From Sedimenticola selenatireducens (GTDB lineage Bacteria > Pseudomonadota > Gammaproteobacteria > Chromatiales > Chromatiaceae): a stretch of 64,000 nt of DNA. The translations under genes were made by a program, and so were the position numbers. Of this stretch, positions 26,363-35,393 are shown piece by piece (the first letter of the stretch is position 1; each line of letters starts with the position of its first letter). Under the pieces are notes generated by a model. It did no database searches. It was not told the DNA's origin and worked only from the letters and a program-made list of their open reading frames with translations. The stretch is from contig NZ_VMNH01000018.1 of NCBI RefSeq assembly GCF_007625115.1, positions 1 through 64,000 on the forward strand, in the 5' to 3' direction.

Positions 26363-27976
26363 TTAGGCTGGCTCTTTGATCTCATGGATAGGCAGCTCTA
26401 TGGTGAACAGCGTCCCTTTATTCGGTTCAGAGGTGAAGTAGATTTCGCCGCCATGCTTTTTCGTCACAATATTGCGGGCTATTGAGAGTCCCTGGCCGGT
26501 GCCTTTCCCTACTTCTTTCGTAGTGAAGAAGGGTTCAAATATTTTGTCCTGCAAGTCGCCGGGGATTCCAGCACCATTGTCGCTGATCTGTATTTGTATT
26601 TTGTCCTCCCGCTGAGTCGTTTTGATGGTGATTTTACCGCCGTCATGTGGCTTTGCCTCTTCGATCGCGTGACTGGCATTCACCAAAAGATTGAGAAACA
26701 CTTGATTCATCTCTCCTGGCTGACAGCTGACATGCGGCAGTGTCGGGTCAAACGCTGTGTTTACTGTGGCAACATCTTTCCATTGACTGCGCGAGATGGT
26801 CAGGGTGTTCTCCAGCATGTGATTAATATCGATGATCGATTTACTGCCTTCACCAGGATGGGAGAACTCTTTCATGGCAAGCACGATGCGTGAAATATCC
26901 GAAATGCCGGTGATAGACTGATTGATGGCGGCAGGGACTTCACTCAAGAGGTAGTCGAGGTCAATGGACTCACTTTTTTCTCGGATCTGGTCACATGCCG
27001 ATTTCAGTGCGCTGTCTGGGTTTACCCGTTCCACCAGCGACAGGCAATCTCCCAGTAAGTCACGCAGATCTCTTTGTGCTTCATGCAGGAATTTCAGATT
27101 GTCCCAGACGTATTGTGAGGGTGTGTTGATTTCATGTGCAATACCACCTGCCAGCTGGCCTATCGCTTCCAGTTTCTGGGCCTGATTCAGTTCGCGCTCG
27201 AGTTCAGCCTGAATCGATTGAGCTTCTTTGAGATTGGAAATGTCATATATCCAGGAGAAGAACGAGGGCTCATTCTGGTACGTAGTGGGATAAAGTGATA
27301 TCAGCGCGGCAAACTCGTCTCCATTTTTACGCTTGAACATGATCTCACTGTTGCTGACTTTTTTATGCGCCTGAACCTCTTTCAATATCTTGTCCCGATC
27401 TTCCTGGTTGGCGTAGAGGTTGCGGGCACTGAAACCAATCATTTCCCGTACTGGCATACCATACATCTCGGCCAAACGGGTATTCAAAAAGGATATCTTT
27501 CCATCGCTGTGTCGTGATATGCCAAAACCGGCTGGACTGGCTTCGATGATGCTCTTGAGGAAGGCCTCATAGCGCACTTTTTCCGTAATGTCGGTGTAGG
27601 TGGTGACAAAGCCGCCGCTGGACATGGGGCTACCATCAATCTGAATGACGGTGCCATCCGGACGTTCGCGCTGAAAACTATGGGGGGTAAACTGTTTTGC
27701 CAGGGCAACCCGTTCACTCACCTGCTGCTCTATATCACCTTCCCCGTACTCACCGCGCTTGGCATTGTAGCGAAACAGCTCGGCCACATTGGTGCCGACA
27801 TGTACCAGCTCGGTTGGAAAATCGAGCAACGCTCTGAATCGATCATTGAAGAACACGAGGTCAAGATTTTCATCACAGACGCTGAGCCCTTGTACTAAAT
27901 GCCCAAAGGCATCCCTTGCTACGTTGACTAGATAGGTCACATCATCTTGCTCATCTTCAGGTATGGCGTTATCCAC
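26363..27976 (-). CDS. PAS-PAS sensor histidine kinase, soluble
   Basis: A 537-residue kinase with no membrane segment. Two PAS domains (about 15-135, the first of the PAS-7 type with GLSVCDENLDLVFFNDRF, and 140-255) are followed by a coiled coil, the H-box with His281 (GGIAHEINTP), N-box VFLNLLVNASHAI and G-boxes DNGAGIPG and GKGTGQGLSIARNIV. The HEINTP form of the H-box is typical of the HWE/PAS-linked cytoplasmic kinases with a long insert before the ATPase domain. The start is a GTG with GGAG nine bases upstream. It converges with the large GGDEF-EAL gene with a gap of 6 bp. No response regulator is adjacent. Confidence 0.9.
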   Translation of the reverse strand: MDNAIPEDEQDDVTYLVNVARDAFGHLVQGLSVCDENLDLVFFNDRFRALLDFPTELVHVGTNVAELFRYNAKRGEYGEGDIEQQVSERVALAKQFTPHSFQRERPDGTVIQIDGSPMSSGGFVTTYTDITEKVRYEAFLKSIIEASPAGFGISRHSDGKISFLNTRLAEMYGMPVREMIGFSARNLYANQEDRDKILKEVQAHKKVSNSEIMFKRKNGDEFAALISLYPTTYQNEPSFFSWIYDISNLKEAQSIQAELERELNQAQKLEAIGQLAGGIAHEINTPSQYVWDNLKFLHEAQRDLRDLLGDCLSLVERVNPDSALKSACDQIREKSESIDLDYLLSEVPAAINQSITGISDISRIVLAMKEFSHPGEGSKSIIDINHMLENTLTISRSQWKDVATVNTAFDPTLPHVSCQPGEMNQVFLNLLVNASHAIEEAKPHDGGKITIKTTQREDKIQIQISDNGAGIPGDLQDKIFEPFFTTKEVGKGTGQGLSIARNIVTKKHGGEIYFTSEPNKGTLFTIELPIHEIKEPA

Positions 27977-28147
27977 TGTGCTGCTCCGTAATAGCTCAGG
28001 CTTTTTTGTGGCGCGTCCCTATCTGACATGCCTCCATATGCATGCGCCAATAACCATGCTTGGCATTTTATTTCTAGTGTAGATGGTTATTGTTTATGAT
28101 GACGGCCGCTGAGCGTGGATCTTTAATCGCTGTTAACAGGAGGATGA

Positions 28148-28993
28148 ATGGCTGAGTGTTTTGTCATGACCAACGGTATTCGCCTGCACTATCTTGATTA
28201 TCAAGGGACGGGGCCGACCCTCCTGTTAATGCCGGGGCTGACGGCCAATGCCCACTCCTTCGACGGATTGGTTGCCGAGGGTGTCGCTGCTGCCGTTAGG
28301 TTGCTGGCAGTTGATCTGCGTGGGAGAGGCTTAAGTGATAAGCCGGCGATTGGATACACTCTGGCGGAACATGCCGCTGATATCCTCGGGCTTCTTGATC
28401 AGCTTGGTCTTGATCAGGTGATTCTGGGTGGTCATTCGTACGGTGGCCTACTGGGCATGTATATGGCGCACCGCTATCCAGAGCGGGTGGAGAAGCTAGT
28501 GGTCATTGATGCTGCGGCAGAGATGCATCCGGATACCCGGCGACTGATCCAGCCAGCCATAGACCGGCTGGGCAAGCCGGTGTCCTCCTGGGAAACCTAT
28601 CTCGCGGCAGTGAAAGTGATGCCATTCTTTTATCATTGGTGGGATCCGACTATTGAAAGCTATTTTCGTGCAGATGTGGAGACACGGCCGGATGGCACGG
28701 TGATCTCCCGCTCTAAACCCGAAGCCATTGTGGAGGCGGTAGAACATGTCCTTGCTGAAGCGTGGCAGGATAAGCTTTCGCAGATTACTCAGCCAACGTT
28801 GCTGCTCAATGCTACGGGTGCCTATGGCTTGCCTGGGGCGCCACCCCTGTTGCCTCGGGAGCAGGCGATAGCCACGGTTGAAAAGTTGTCTAAGGGGCGC
28901 TATGCGGAGGTGGCGGGTAACCACATCACGATGCTCTATGGGCAAGGTGCCAAACAGATCGTCAAAGAAATAATCAAGTTCGTGGCAGATTAG
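28148..28993 (+). CDS. Alpha/beta-hydrolase fold protein
   Basis: A 281-residue hydrolase with nucleophile Ser97 in the elbow GGHSYGG, oxyanion region MPGLTAN, the VDLRGRGLSDKP strand-loop, and a C-terminal His in AGNHITMLY that would complete the triad. A perfect AGGAGG lies upstream of the ATG. Substrate cannot be deduced: esterases, lactonases, haloalkane dehalogenases and ring-cleavage hydrolases share this pattern. It is a single gene between a kinase and a PilJ-like gene. Confidence 0.82.
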   Translation: MAECFVMTNGIRLHYLDYQGTGPTLLLMPGLTANAHSFDGLVAEGVAAAVRLLAVDLRGRGLSDKPAIGYTLAEHAADILGLLDQLGLDQVILGGHSYGGLLGMYMAHRYPERVEKLVVIDAAAEMHPDTRRLIQPAIDRLGKPVSSWETYLAAVKVMPFFYHWWDPTIESYFRADVETRPDGTVISRSKPEAIVEAVEHVLAEAWQDKLSQITQPTLLLNATGAYGLPGAPPLLPREQAIATVEKLSKGRYAEVAGNHITMLYGQGAKQIVKEIIKFVAD

Positions 28994-29163
28994 ACGCTAA
29001 AGTTCTCAACCGGTAGTGAATCCACCCCTAAGTGAGATCGCTTGAGTACCCAATTGTGCCGGCATGCAGCTCCTGGGTAGGGGTATTATTATTCTTTTTC
29101 ATCGAAAAAATTTGTTATAACCGGCTCACTGGCCAGGTCCAGTATGAGGGGATGAGGATACTA

Positions 29164-29967
29164 ATGAACACCAAAATAAAAGCAGTTGCACTCTTTTGGC
29201 TGGCAACGCTGATATGCCTGCCATTGGCCATGTCAAATGTGTTGGCGGCTGACATGGCTTCGCTGGTAAATACTGCAGGTATGCAACGCATGCTGACGCA
29301 GCGTATCACTAAAGATTACTTGTTTTTGGGCAGCCAGATTCGGGCGGGAAAGGCCGGTAGACAGATGAAAGGCAGTGTAGCACTGCTGCGCAGTAATCAT
29401 GATGTGTTGAAGCAATCAGTCACCGACAGCAAAGTAAGCAGTCTGCTGGTTGAGGTTGATCCACTGCTGGAAAAGATGGAGAAAATTACCAAGGCCGCGT
29501 ATGTAAAGTTTAGCGGTGCCACAATGCTTGAGCTGAGTGAATCGATGCTCGAACTCTATCAAGCGATTGTAGTTGAGCTTGAAGGCAAGCAGGCAGAGAA
29601 GACCGTGGCTGCGGTAAATACCGCGGGTAGGCAGCGTATGCTGTCGCAACGTATTGCCATGTTTTATGCAGCCCAGCAGGCCGGTTTTCAGAGTGATACC
29701 ACCATTAATCAGATGAAGCAGTCTGTGGATGAGTTCGAGAGCGCACATAAAGCCCTTGAGGTAAACAGTCTGAATTCAGAAGAGATTAACCGAGAACTGC
29801 AGGGCGTGGAAAATGTCTGGAAGACGGTAAGGCCCTATTTTGCGGGGGATGCTGAAGAGAGCTTCCCGGTCACTATCTTTGTTACGACCGATGACATTAT
29901 GAAACGGATGAATAAGGTCACCCTGCTCTATGTGAAAGCACATTGGGCAAGCAAGCCCAAGCAGTAA
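29164..29967 (+). CDS. Periplasmic protein with two PilJ/NarX-type sensor motifs
   Basis: A 267-residue exported protein with a signal peptide (ending SNVLA) and no further membrane segment. It contains two copies of the P-box-like helix of NarX/PilJ sensors: VNTAGMQRMLTQRI (about 36-49) and VNTAGRQRMLSQRI (about 155-168). In NarX this helix binds nitrate or nitrite. Here the sensor region is not attached to a kinase or chemoreceptor, so it is a free periplasmic sensor-like or adaptor protein. The ATG at 29164 has GAGG six bases upstream; the open frame extends to 29032 but without a ribosome site. A terminator follows. Ligand and partner unknown. Confidence 0.8.
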   Translation: MNTKIKAVALFWLATLICLPLAMSNVLAADMASLVNTAGMQRMLTQRITKDYLFLGSQIRAGKAGRQMKGSVALLRSNHDVLKQSVTDSKVSSLLVEVDPLLEKMEKITKAAYVKFSGATMLELSESMLELYQAIVVELEGKQAEKTVAAVNTAGRQRMLSQRIAMFYAAQQAGFQSDTTINQMKQSVDEFESAHKALEVNSLNSEEINRELQGVENVWKTVRPYFAGDAEESFPVTIFVTTDDIMKRMNKVTLLYVKAHWASKPKQ

Positions 29968-29993
29968 TCTCTTAATCAAAACCTGATACACAT

Positions 29994-30030
29994 AACACCT
30001 GCTTTGCCCTAACCGGCGGCAGGTGTTTTT
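29994..30030 (+). terminator. Rho-independent terminator after PilJ-like gene
   Basis: AACACCTGC (29994-30002) pairs with GCAGGTGTT (30019-30027) and runs into a T tract. It lies 27 bp past the stop codon, before the ketopantoate-reductase-like gene. Confidence 0.82.
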
Positions 30031-30125
30031 ATTTGTACACAATTTTAGTTCTGGCCAAATGTGGTGTGATTGGTACGTCTTGCGTTGTATTATTTTTTAA
30101 TAGTCAGAAGCAAAGAGGTGTCCAG

Positions 30126-31061
30126 ATGAAGATAGCCGTCTACGGCAGTGGAGGCGTCGGTGGTTATTTCGGCGGTCGATTGGCCAGCACAGGGCAGGAT
30201 GTGGCCTTTATCGCCCGAGGCGATCATCTCAAGGCGATGCGTCAGAAGGGGCTGGCGGTTGAAAGTATCAATGGTGATTTCCATATGGCCTCGCCTACAG
30301 TGACCGATGATCCGCAAACCATTGGCCCGGTGGATGTGGTGCTGGTGGCCGTTAAGAGCTGGCAGGTGCCGGAGGTGGCTTTGGCAATGCGTCCACTGAT
30401 GGGGCCGGATACTTTAGTCGTCTCTCTTTTGAACGGTGTTGAAGCAGTGGGTCAACTGAGCGCAGTGCTCGGACAGGATAGGGTGCTTGGTGGTGTGGCG
30501 AAGATTTTTAGTTTTATCGGCAAACCCGGCCTGATTCGTCACATCGGACATGAACCTACTCTGATGTTGGGAGAGCAGGGTGGCGGCTCAAGTAAGCGCC
30601 TCGATCGTCTTGCTGAATTATTAGAAATGGCGGGGGTTGTGGTGGAGTGCCCTGCCGCTATTATGGTTGAAATTTGGAAGAAATTTCTCTTCACCACGGG
30701 TTGGGGTGGGTTGGGTGCAATCAGTCGGGCCCCGATAGGCGTGTTGCGTGAAGAGCCGGCCACTCGATCAGTGATTCAGGCCTGTATGCTGGAAACGGAG
30801 GCAGTAGCTCGGGCTGCTGGTATTTCTTTACCGGCGGATATTATTGGGCGTACATGGGCTTTTATTAATGGTCTTGAACCAGCCGGAACCAGCTCTCTGC
30901 AGCGTGATATTGCGGCGGGTCGTCCATCTGAGCTTGATGCCTGGAACGGCGCGGTAGTGCGTATTGGCCAGCACTATGCTGTGGCCACGCCAACCCACGA
31001 CCTGATCGTGAGTGCCTTGACGCCACTGGAGCGAAGGGCACGAGGTGAGCTAAACTTCTGA
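30126..31061 (+). CDS. 2-dehydropantoate 2-reductase family protein (PanE/ApbA)
   Basis: A 311-residue NADPH-dependent reductase. It has the N-terminal nucleotide motif YGSGGVGGYFGGRL (6-19), the VAVKSWQ block with a conserved Lys, the SLLNGVE segment, and a C-terminal domain with EIWKKFLF and PSELDAWNGAVVRIG. In pantothenate synthesis the enzyme reduces ketopantoate to pantoate, but paralogues act on other 2-oxo acids. The start at 30126 has GAGGTG upstream; the frame is open back to 30033 across the terminator region, which is not a plausible coding extension. No panB/panC nearby, so the panE symbol is withheld. Confidence 0.85.
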   Translation: MKIAVYGSGGVGGYFGGRLASTGQDVAFIARGDHLKAMRQKGLAVESINGDFHMASPTVTDDPQTIGPVDVVLVAVKSWQVPEVALAMRPLMGPDTLVVSLLNGVEAVGQLSAVLGQDRVLGGVAKIFSFIGKPGLIRHIGHEPTLMLGEQGGGSSKRLDRLAELLEMAGVVVECPAAIMVEIWKKFLFTTGWGGLGAISRAPIGVLREEPATRSVIQACMLETEAVARAAGISLPADIIGRTWAFINGLEPAGTSSLQRDIAAGRPSELDAWNGAVVRIGQHYAVATPTHDLIVSALTPLERRARGELNF

Positions 31062-31171
31062 TATATGATGTAAGTTGGCGTGTTTTTTAAGAATCGCCCT
31101 ATAGCCAAAGCTATTATTTAAGTTAAGAATACGCGCCAGATTTATTTTTAGCCTGATATAGAGATGTAGAA

Positions 31172-31627
31172 ATGGTATTCGCAGAATTTCGGCGCTTGTT
31201 TCAGCGCAATCGTACAACCAGTGCCCAGGATCGTAGGGTGAATAGGAGGGTTGTGCCAACAGAGGGCACTACGGTGCTCATTGTTGACGACTCTCGAACC
31301 GTTCGTCGGGTGATGGGTACGATGCTACGCCAGTCGGGCTATAAGACGCTTGAGGCTGAAGACGGCGCGCAAGGCATTGAGTTGGCACGGGCTCACAAAC
31401 CCAATCTGATATTTATGGATGTCATGATGCCGGGCATGGATGGATTTCAGGCAACCCGAAAGCTGCAAACCCATGTGGATACCCAGGATATCCCGGTGAT
31501 TATCATCAGCGGAAATAAGCAGGCCACTGTGCAAACCTGGGTAGAGAAGATAGGGGCCAGGGACTTTATGGCCAAACCCTTTGAGCGGGGGGAGTTCTTC
31601 CAGCGGCTGGAAAACGTTATCTACTAG
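31172..31627 (+). CDS. CheY/PilG-like single-domain response regulator
   Basis: A 151-residue protein. An N-terminal arginine-rich tail of about 33 residues (FRRLFQRNRTTSAQDRRVNRR) precedes one receiver domain with the acidic pair Asp39-Asp40, phospho-acceptor Asp83 in IFMDVMMPG, Ser113 and Lys135 (FMAKPF). No output domain follows. The receiver sequence resembles PilG and other regulators of twitching or chemosensory systems. The basic tail is unusual and could bind nucleic acid, a membrane or an acidic partner. The cognate kinase is not adjacent. Confidence 0.85.
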   Translation: MVFAEFRRLFQRNRTTSAQDRRVNRRVVPTEGTTVLIVDDSRTVRRVMGTMLRQSGYKTLEAEDGAQGIELARAHKPNLIFMDVMMPGMDGFQATRKLQTHVDTQDIPVIIISGNKQATVQTWVEKIGARDFMAKPFERGEFFQRLENVIY

Positions 31628-31720
31628 TTTTAATTCCCACTTCCCATTTCTCCCAACTGGCTGTCCTGGTCTGGGGGTGAGAGAATGTTCCTCGTTCAGG
31701 GTAACCGATAAAAAAACACC

Positions 31721-32905
31721 ATGGGGCCACTACACGGCATAAAGATTCTCGATCTCAGTCGAATACTGGCTGGTCCTTGGGCCACCCAAGTGTTAGCCGA
31801 TTATGGCGCCGAAGTCTGGAAGATTGAGCGCCCCGGCGTAGGGGATGATACCCGGCATTGGGGCCCTCCCTTTCTCAAGGATGGGGAGGGGGCGGATACG
31901 GCTGAGTCGGCCTACTTTTTGTCAGCCAATCGCGGTAAGCGTTCATTAGAACTGGATATCACTACGGATTCTGGGCAGGAAGCGATCTGCAAGCTTGTTA
32001 TAGAGGCTGATATTCTGGTGGAGAACTATAAGGTTGGCGGGCTGAAGAAGTATGGTCTTGATTATGATTCGTTGGCCAAGATTAACCCTCGCCTGATCTA
32101 TTGCTCTATCACCGGTTTTGGCCAAACAGGGCCCGATGCGGAATTGGCCGGATATGATGCCATGATCCAGGCCCGGGGTGGTTTGATGAGTATTACGGGT
32201 GAGAAGGATGGCCTGCCCGGTGCGGGCCCGCAGAAGGTTGGGGTCGCGGTTGCCGATCTCATGGCGGGCATGTATGCCGTCAGTGCCATGCTTGCGGCCC
32301 TGCACCATAGGGAGAAGAGTGGCCAGGGTCAGCAGATCGATATCGGCTTGCTGGATACGCAAGTCGCCTGGCTGGCCAATCAGAACATGAATTATCTCGT
32401 GGGAGGAGAGGTACCCGTGCGACAGGGTACGGCCCATCCCAATATCGTACCCTATCAGGCATTACCTACCCAGGATGGCTTTCTCATGTTGGCGGTCGGG
32501 AATGATCGTCAGTTTGCCGCCTGTTGTCAGGTCCTGGGTGAGTCATCACTTGCGCAAGATTCCCGCTTTACAACCAATCGACTGCGGGTTGAGTACCGTG
32601 AGGTGCTAATCCCCTTGCTGGAAAAGGCCTTTAAGACCCGCTCAACAGCTGAGTGGTCACGGATGCTGGGTGCTGTAAAGGTGCCCTGCGGTCCTATCAA
32701 TACCTTACATGAGGTGTTTCAGGATGAGCAGATTCAGTTTCGGGGTATGCGGTTGAATCTGCCTCATCCTATTGCAGGCACTGTCCCGCAAGTGGCGAAT
32801 CCGGTGAAATTTTCAGCGACGCCCATCGAATATCTGCTCGCCCCTCCTCTCCTGGGAGCGGATACTGAGAGGGTGCTGGAGCGTATTCAAAAGAAAAAAC
32901 ATTAA
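31721..32905 (+). CDS. Class III (CaiB/BaiF family) CoA-transferase
   Basis: Transfers CoA between carboxylic acids. The 394-residue protein begins MGPLHGIKILDLSRILAGPW, the standard N-terminus of the family, and has the catalytic Asp179 in VGVAVADLMAG, equivalent to Asp169 of formyl-CoA transferase. Other family blocks are LSANRGKRSLELDI and YCSITGFGQTGP. No dedicated substrate gene (such as an acyl-CoA dehydrogenase or decarboxylase) is adjacent, so the acid is unknown. It converges with a small PilZ-like gene with a 4-bp overlap. Confidence 0.88.
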   Translation: MGPLHGIKILDLSRILAGPWATQVLADYGAEVWKIERPGVGDDTRHWGPPFLKDGEGADTAESAYFLSANRGKRSLELDITTDSGQEAICKLVIEADILVENYKVGGLKKYGLDYDSLAKINPRLIYCSITGFGQTGPDAELAGYDAMIQARGGLMSITGEKDGLPGAGPQKVGVAVADLMAGMYAVSAMLAALHHREKSGQGQQIDIGLLDTQVAWLANQNMNYLVGGEVPVRQGTAHPNIVPYQALPTQDGFLMLAVGNDRQFAACCQVLGESSLAQDSRFTTNRLRVEYREVLIPLLEKAFKTRSTAEWSRMLGAVKVPCGPINTLHEVFQDEQIQFRGMRLNLPHPIAGTVPQVANPVKFSATPIEYLLAPPLLGADTERVLERIQKKKH

Positions 32906-33243
32906 CGGAGAAGTGTTGCCTCAGGCTTGCGCTGTATGGGTGGCCGAAAGGCTAATGTGCAGTCATTGCGGGCGACGGAGAAGAGCTTGTGCTGTGAATG
33001 TTTGAACATCAGTCCTATTTCATGCGGTGTGGTATGCGTGATGAGGGCCTTTATCAGCCAAGGCTCGCGCGCGATGGTGACTGAAAGCTCTACTTCCATG
33101 CCGCTTGGCAGAGTCAGGCCATAGGTCTCCAGTAGCGCGCCCTCGGGGGTCAGGCTGCCCAATGTGGCTGCGAAGCTACGCCCATGATAGTTGATCTGGG
33201 CGGGATACATTGTGTTGATATGGAACGATTGTGTATGGCTCAT
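32902..33243 (-). CDS. Small PilZ-like domain protein (divergent)
   Basis: A 113-residue soluble protein with alternating short strands, including YPAQINYHGRSFAATLGSLTPEGALLE and a strand block IGLMFKHS. The layout resembles PilZ c-di-GMP receptors, where an RxxxR segment precedes (D/N)xSxxG. Here the second motif reads LGSLTPEGALL, lacking the acidic residue, and no clear RxxxR precedes it. Binding of c-di-GMP is therefore doubtful. It overlaps the end of the CoA-transferase gene by 4 bp, convergently. Assignment is tentative. Confidence 0.5.
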   Translation of the reverse strand: MSHTQSFHINTMYPAQINYHGRSFAATLGSLTPEGALLETYGLTLPSGMEVELSVTIAREPWLIKALITHTTPHEIGLMFKHSQHKLFSVARNDCTLAFRPPIQRKPEATLLR

Positions 33244-33367
33244 GTTTATGCCCTTGTTTTTGTCTCTAGTCTATTTAGAGCGGCAGGCTACAGGAGCTAA
33301 ATGTCAGCCAGGTTTCATTCCGATGAAAGTTTCATTGCAAATCACTGGGTGAATCGACCGTAGTAGG

Positions 33368-33976
33368 TCATTCTGAGAGTGCGGCCATTAACTTGCGCAG
33401 GGCTTGGCCGCGGTGACTCAGCGCATTTTTCTGCTCGGGTGTCAGTTCGGCAGAACTGCAACCATGTTCGGGGACCAGGAACAGAGGGTCATAGCCAAAG
33501 CCATTTGCACCCTGCTCCGCATGAAGGATGCGTCCCTCCCAAGTTCCCTGACAGATAATGGGTGTTGGGTCATCGGCATGGCGTAGATAGACCAGGACGC
33601 ATTGGAAGCGGGCTGTTCTAGCGTCGTCTTCTACGTCCTTTAGGTCAGCCAGTAGCTTCTCGTTGTTTGCCTGGTCATCGCAGGCGGGGCCGGCAAATCG
33701 GGCAGAGTAGATGCCAGGAGCCCCCTTCAGTGCATCGACTTCGATGCCAGAGTCATCGGCAATGGCTGGAAGGCCGCTGTGTCGGGCGGCATTTCTTGCC
33801 TTCAGGATGGCATTCTCGACGAAAGTCAGTCCGGTCTCTTCTGCCTCTGGGGTATCAAACTCGCTTTGCGGTATGACTTGAATCTGCTGTTGAGCCAGCA
33901 GTTGATTGATCTCTCGAACTTTTCCGGCATTGCCGCTGGCCAGTACGATCTTTTCACCACGATGACTCTGAGACAT
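33368..33976 (-). CDS. rdgB: XTP/dITP pyrophosphatase (RdgB/HAM1 family)
   Basis: Hydrolyses non-canonical purine nucleoside triphosphates (dITP, XTP) to the monophosphate plus pyrophosphate, keeping them out of DNA and RNA. Family blocks are present in order: [64 protein letters not shown], the [15 protein letters not shown] loop and a C-terminal [10 protein letters not shown]. The 202-residue length is normal. It is divergent from the ccm operon, with about 120 bp between. Confidence 0.95.
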   Translation of the reverse strand: MSQSHRGEKIVLASGNAGKVREINQLLAQQQIQVIPQSEFDTPEAEETGLTFVENAILKARNAARHSGLPAIADDSGIEVDALKGAPGIYSARFAGPACDDQANNEKLLADLKDVEDDARTARFQCVLVYLRHADDPTPIICQGTWEGRILHAEQGANGFGYDPLFLVPEHGCSSAELTPEQKNALSHRGQALRKLMAALSE

Positions 33977-34096
33977 GACACACTTTCCTGCGAGTTAATT
34001 TCAAGCCTGAATTCTACCTCGAATCACGGCTTTATGGGAAAGCGGGTTCAGGCTGTGTACAATCGGGCGGTTTTTTGTGTAAAGAAGGTGTGATCA

Positions 34097-34732
34097 ATGC
34101 TTGAAGTCTCGGGGCTGGCCTGCGTGCGGGGCGACCGAAAACTATTTTCTGATCTCAGCTTTTCCCTTGCGGCAGGGGAGCTGCTGCATTTGCACGGTCA
34201 TAATGGCAGTGGCAAGACCACCCTGATGCGTACTTTGTGTGGTCTGATCAAGGAGAGTGACGGCGAGATCCGCTGGAACGGTGAGTCGATCCACCGTTTG
34301 GGAGAGGAGTATACCCAGGATGTGGTCTATATTGGCCATAAAAATGGTATCAAGGATGACCTGACAGGCGTGGAGAATCTGCGTGTCTGCAGTGCCTTGG
34401 ATGGCTATCCTATCAAAGAGCGTCAGGCGTGGGATGCCTTGGAGAAGATGGGCCTCAGAGGGCACGAGGATCTCCCCAGTCGCGTGCTTTCTCAAGGACA
34501 GAAACGGCGTGTTGCCTTGGCGCGTCTACTGGTCAATCAATCGAAACTCTGGATATTGGACGAGCCCTTTACCGCGCTTGATGTGGCGGCAGTCGATTTT
34601 TTGCAGTCGATTATCCGTACCCATATTGAAGCGGGTGGCATGGTGATCCTGACGACTCACCAGGAAGTAAATATCACCAAAGAGCAGGTGAAAGAGTTGC
34701 AACTCGGTTGGAAGGAGGCGGGTCATGTTTAA
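34097..34732 (+). CDS. ccmA: Haem exporter ATPase CcmA
   Basis: First gene of the System I cytochrome c maturation operon. The 211-residue ABC ATPase has Walker A GHNGSGKTT, signature LSQGQKRRVALARLL, Walker B LWILDEPFTALD and the switch His in TTHQEV. With CcmB, CcmC and CcmD it drives release of haem-loaded CcmE in the periplasm. AAGGTG lies upstream of the ATG, and the end overlaps ccmB by 8 bp. Confidence 0.96.
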   Translation: MLEVSGLACVRGDRKLFSDLSFSLAAGELLHLHGHNGSGKTTLMRTLCGLIKESDGEIRWNGESIHRLGEEYTQDVVYIGHKNGIKDDLTGVENLRVCSALDGYPIKERQAWDALEKMGLRGHEDLPSRVLSQGQKRRVALARLLVNQSKLWILDEPFTALDVAAVDFLQSIIRTHIEAGGMVILTTHQEVNITKEQVKELQLGWKEAGHV

Positions 34733-35393
34733 CGCCTTCAGAACGCTGGTAGGTCGCGATCTATTATTGGCCATGCGGCGGCGATCAGATCTATTCACAA
34801 CACTGTTTTTTTTCGTGATTGTAGTCAGTCTGTTTCCCCTGGGTATTGGGCCTGAACTGAATACACTGCGCCTGATTGCGCCAGGCGTGTTCTGGGTGGC
34901 GGCGCTGTTAGCCTCTATGCTGGCCCTTGAACGCCTGTTTGCCATTGATTATGAAGACGGCGCCCTGGAGCAGATGCTGCTGGCTCCCCAGCCGCTTTTC
35001 GTTCTGGTACTGGCCAAGGTGACAGCGCACTGGCTGGTTACTGGGCTTCCGCTGGTTTTGATGGCCCCCCTGCTGGGTTTGCAATATGACATGGCCAATG
35101 ATGCCTTGTTGGCCATGGTGATATCACTGCTCTTGGGAACGCCAGCGTTGAGCTTGATCGGCGCTATTGGTGCTGCGCTAACGCTGGGACTAAGGGGAGG
35201 AGGGGTGCTGGTTTCATTGCTCGTGCTGCCGCTCTATATCCCCGTGCTGATCTTTGGTTCTGGTTCGGTTGAGGCGACAGCTTCTGGACTGGGTGGGCAA
35301 GGGCATCTCCTCATGTTGGGTGCCATTCTGATATTATCACTGCTGTTTGCGCCTTTGGCGGCCTCAGCCGCATTGCGGATTTCTGCCGAATAA
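34725..35393 (+). CDS. ccmB: Haem exporter membrane protein CcmB
   Basis: A 222-residue inner-membrane protein with about six helices. It has the family N-terminus FNAFRTLVGRDLLLAMRRRSD and the cytoplasmic DYEDGALEQMLLAPQPL segment that contacts the ATPase. It is the permease partner of CcmA. The gene overlaps ccmA by 8 bp, while 167 bp separate it from ccmC. That gap is AT-rich in part and may hold a second promoter, but none is clear. Confidence 0.95.
   Translation: MFNAFRTLVGRDLLLAMRRRSDLFTTLFFFVIVVSLFPLGIGPELNTLRLIAPGVFWVAALLASMLALERLFAIDYEDGALEQMLLAPQPLFVLVLAKVTAHWLVTGLPLVLMAPLLGLQYDMANDALLAMVISLLLGTPALSLIGAIGAALTLGLRGGGVLVSLLVLPLYIPVLIFGSGSVEATASGLGGQGHLLMLGAILILSLLFAPLAASAALRISAE

Noticed and set aside
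29032-29163. N-terminal extension of the PilJ-like protein
   Set aside because: It would bury the signal peptide inside the protein; the ATG at 29164 has GAGG at proper spacing.
20818-31627. Genomic island or mobile element
   Set aside because: No integrase, transposase, terminal repeats or tRNA junction, and no visible shift in base composition; accessory signalling genes alone are not evidence of transfer.
31946-32437. 163-residue minus-strand open frame in the CoA-transferase gene
   Set aside because: Antisense shadow with His/Gln-rich composition and no domain; the plus-strand gene is well supported.
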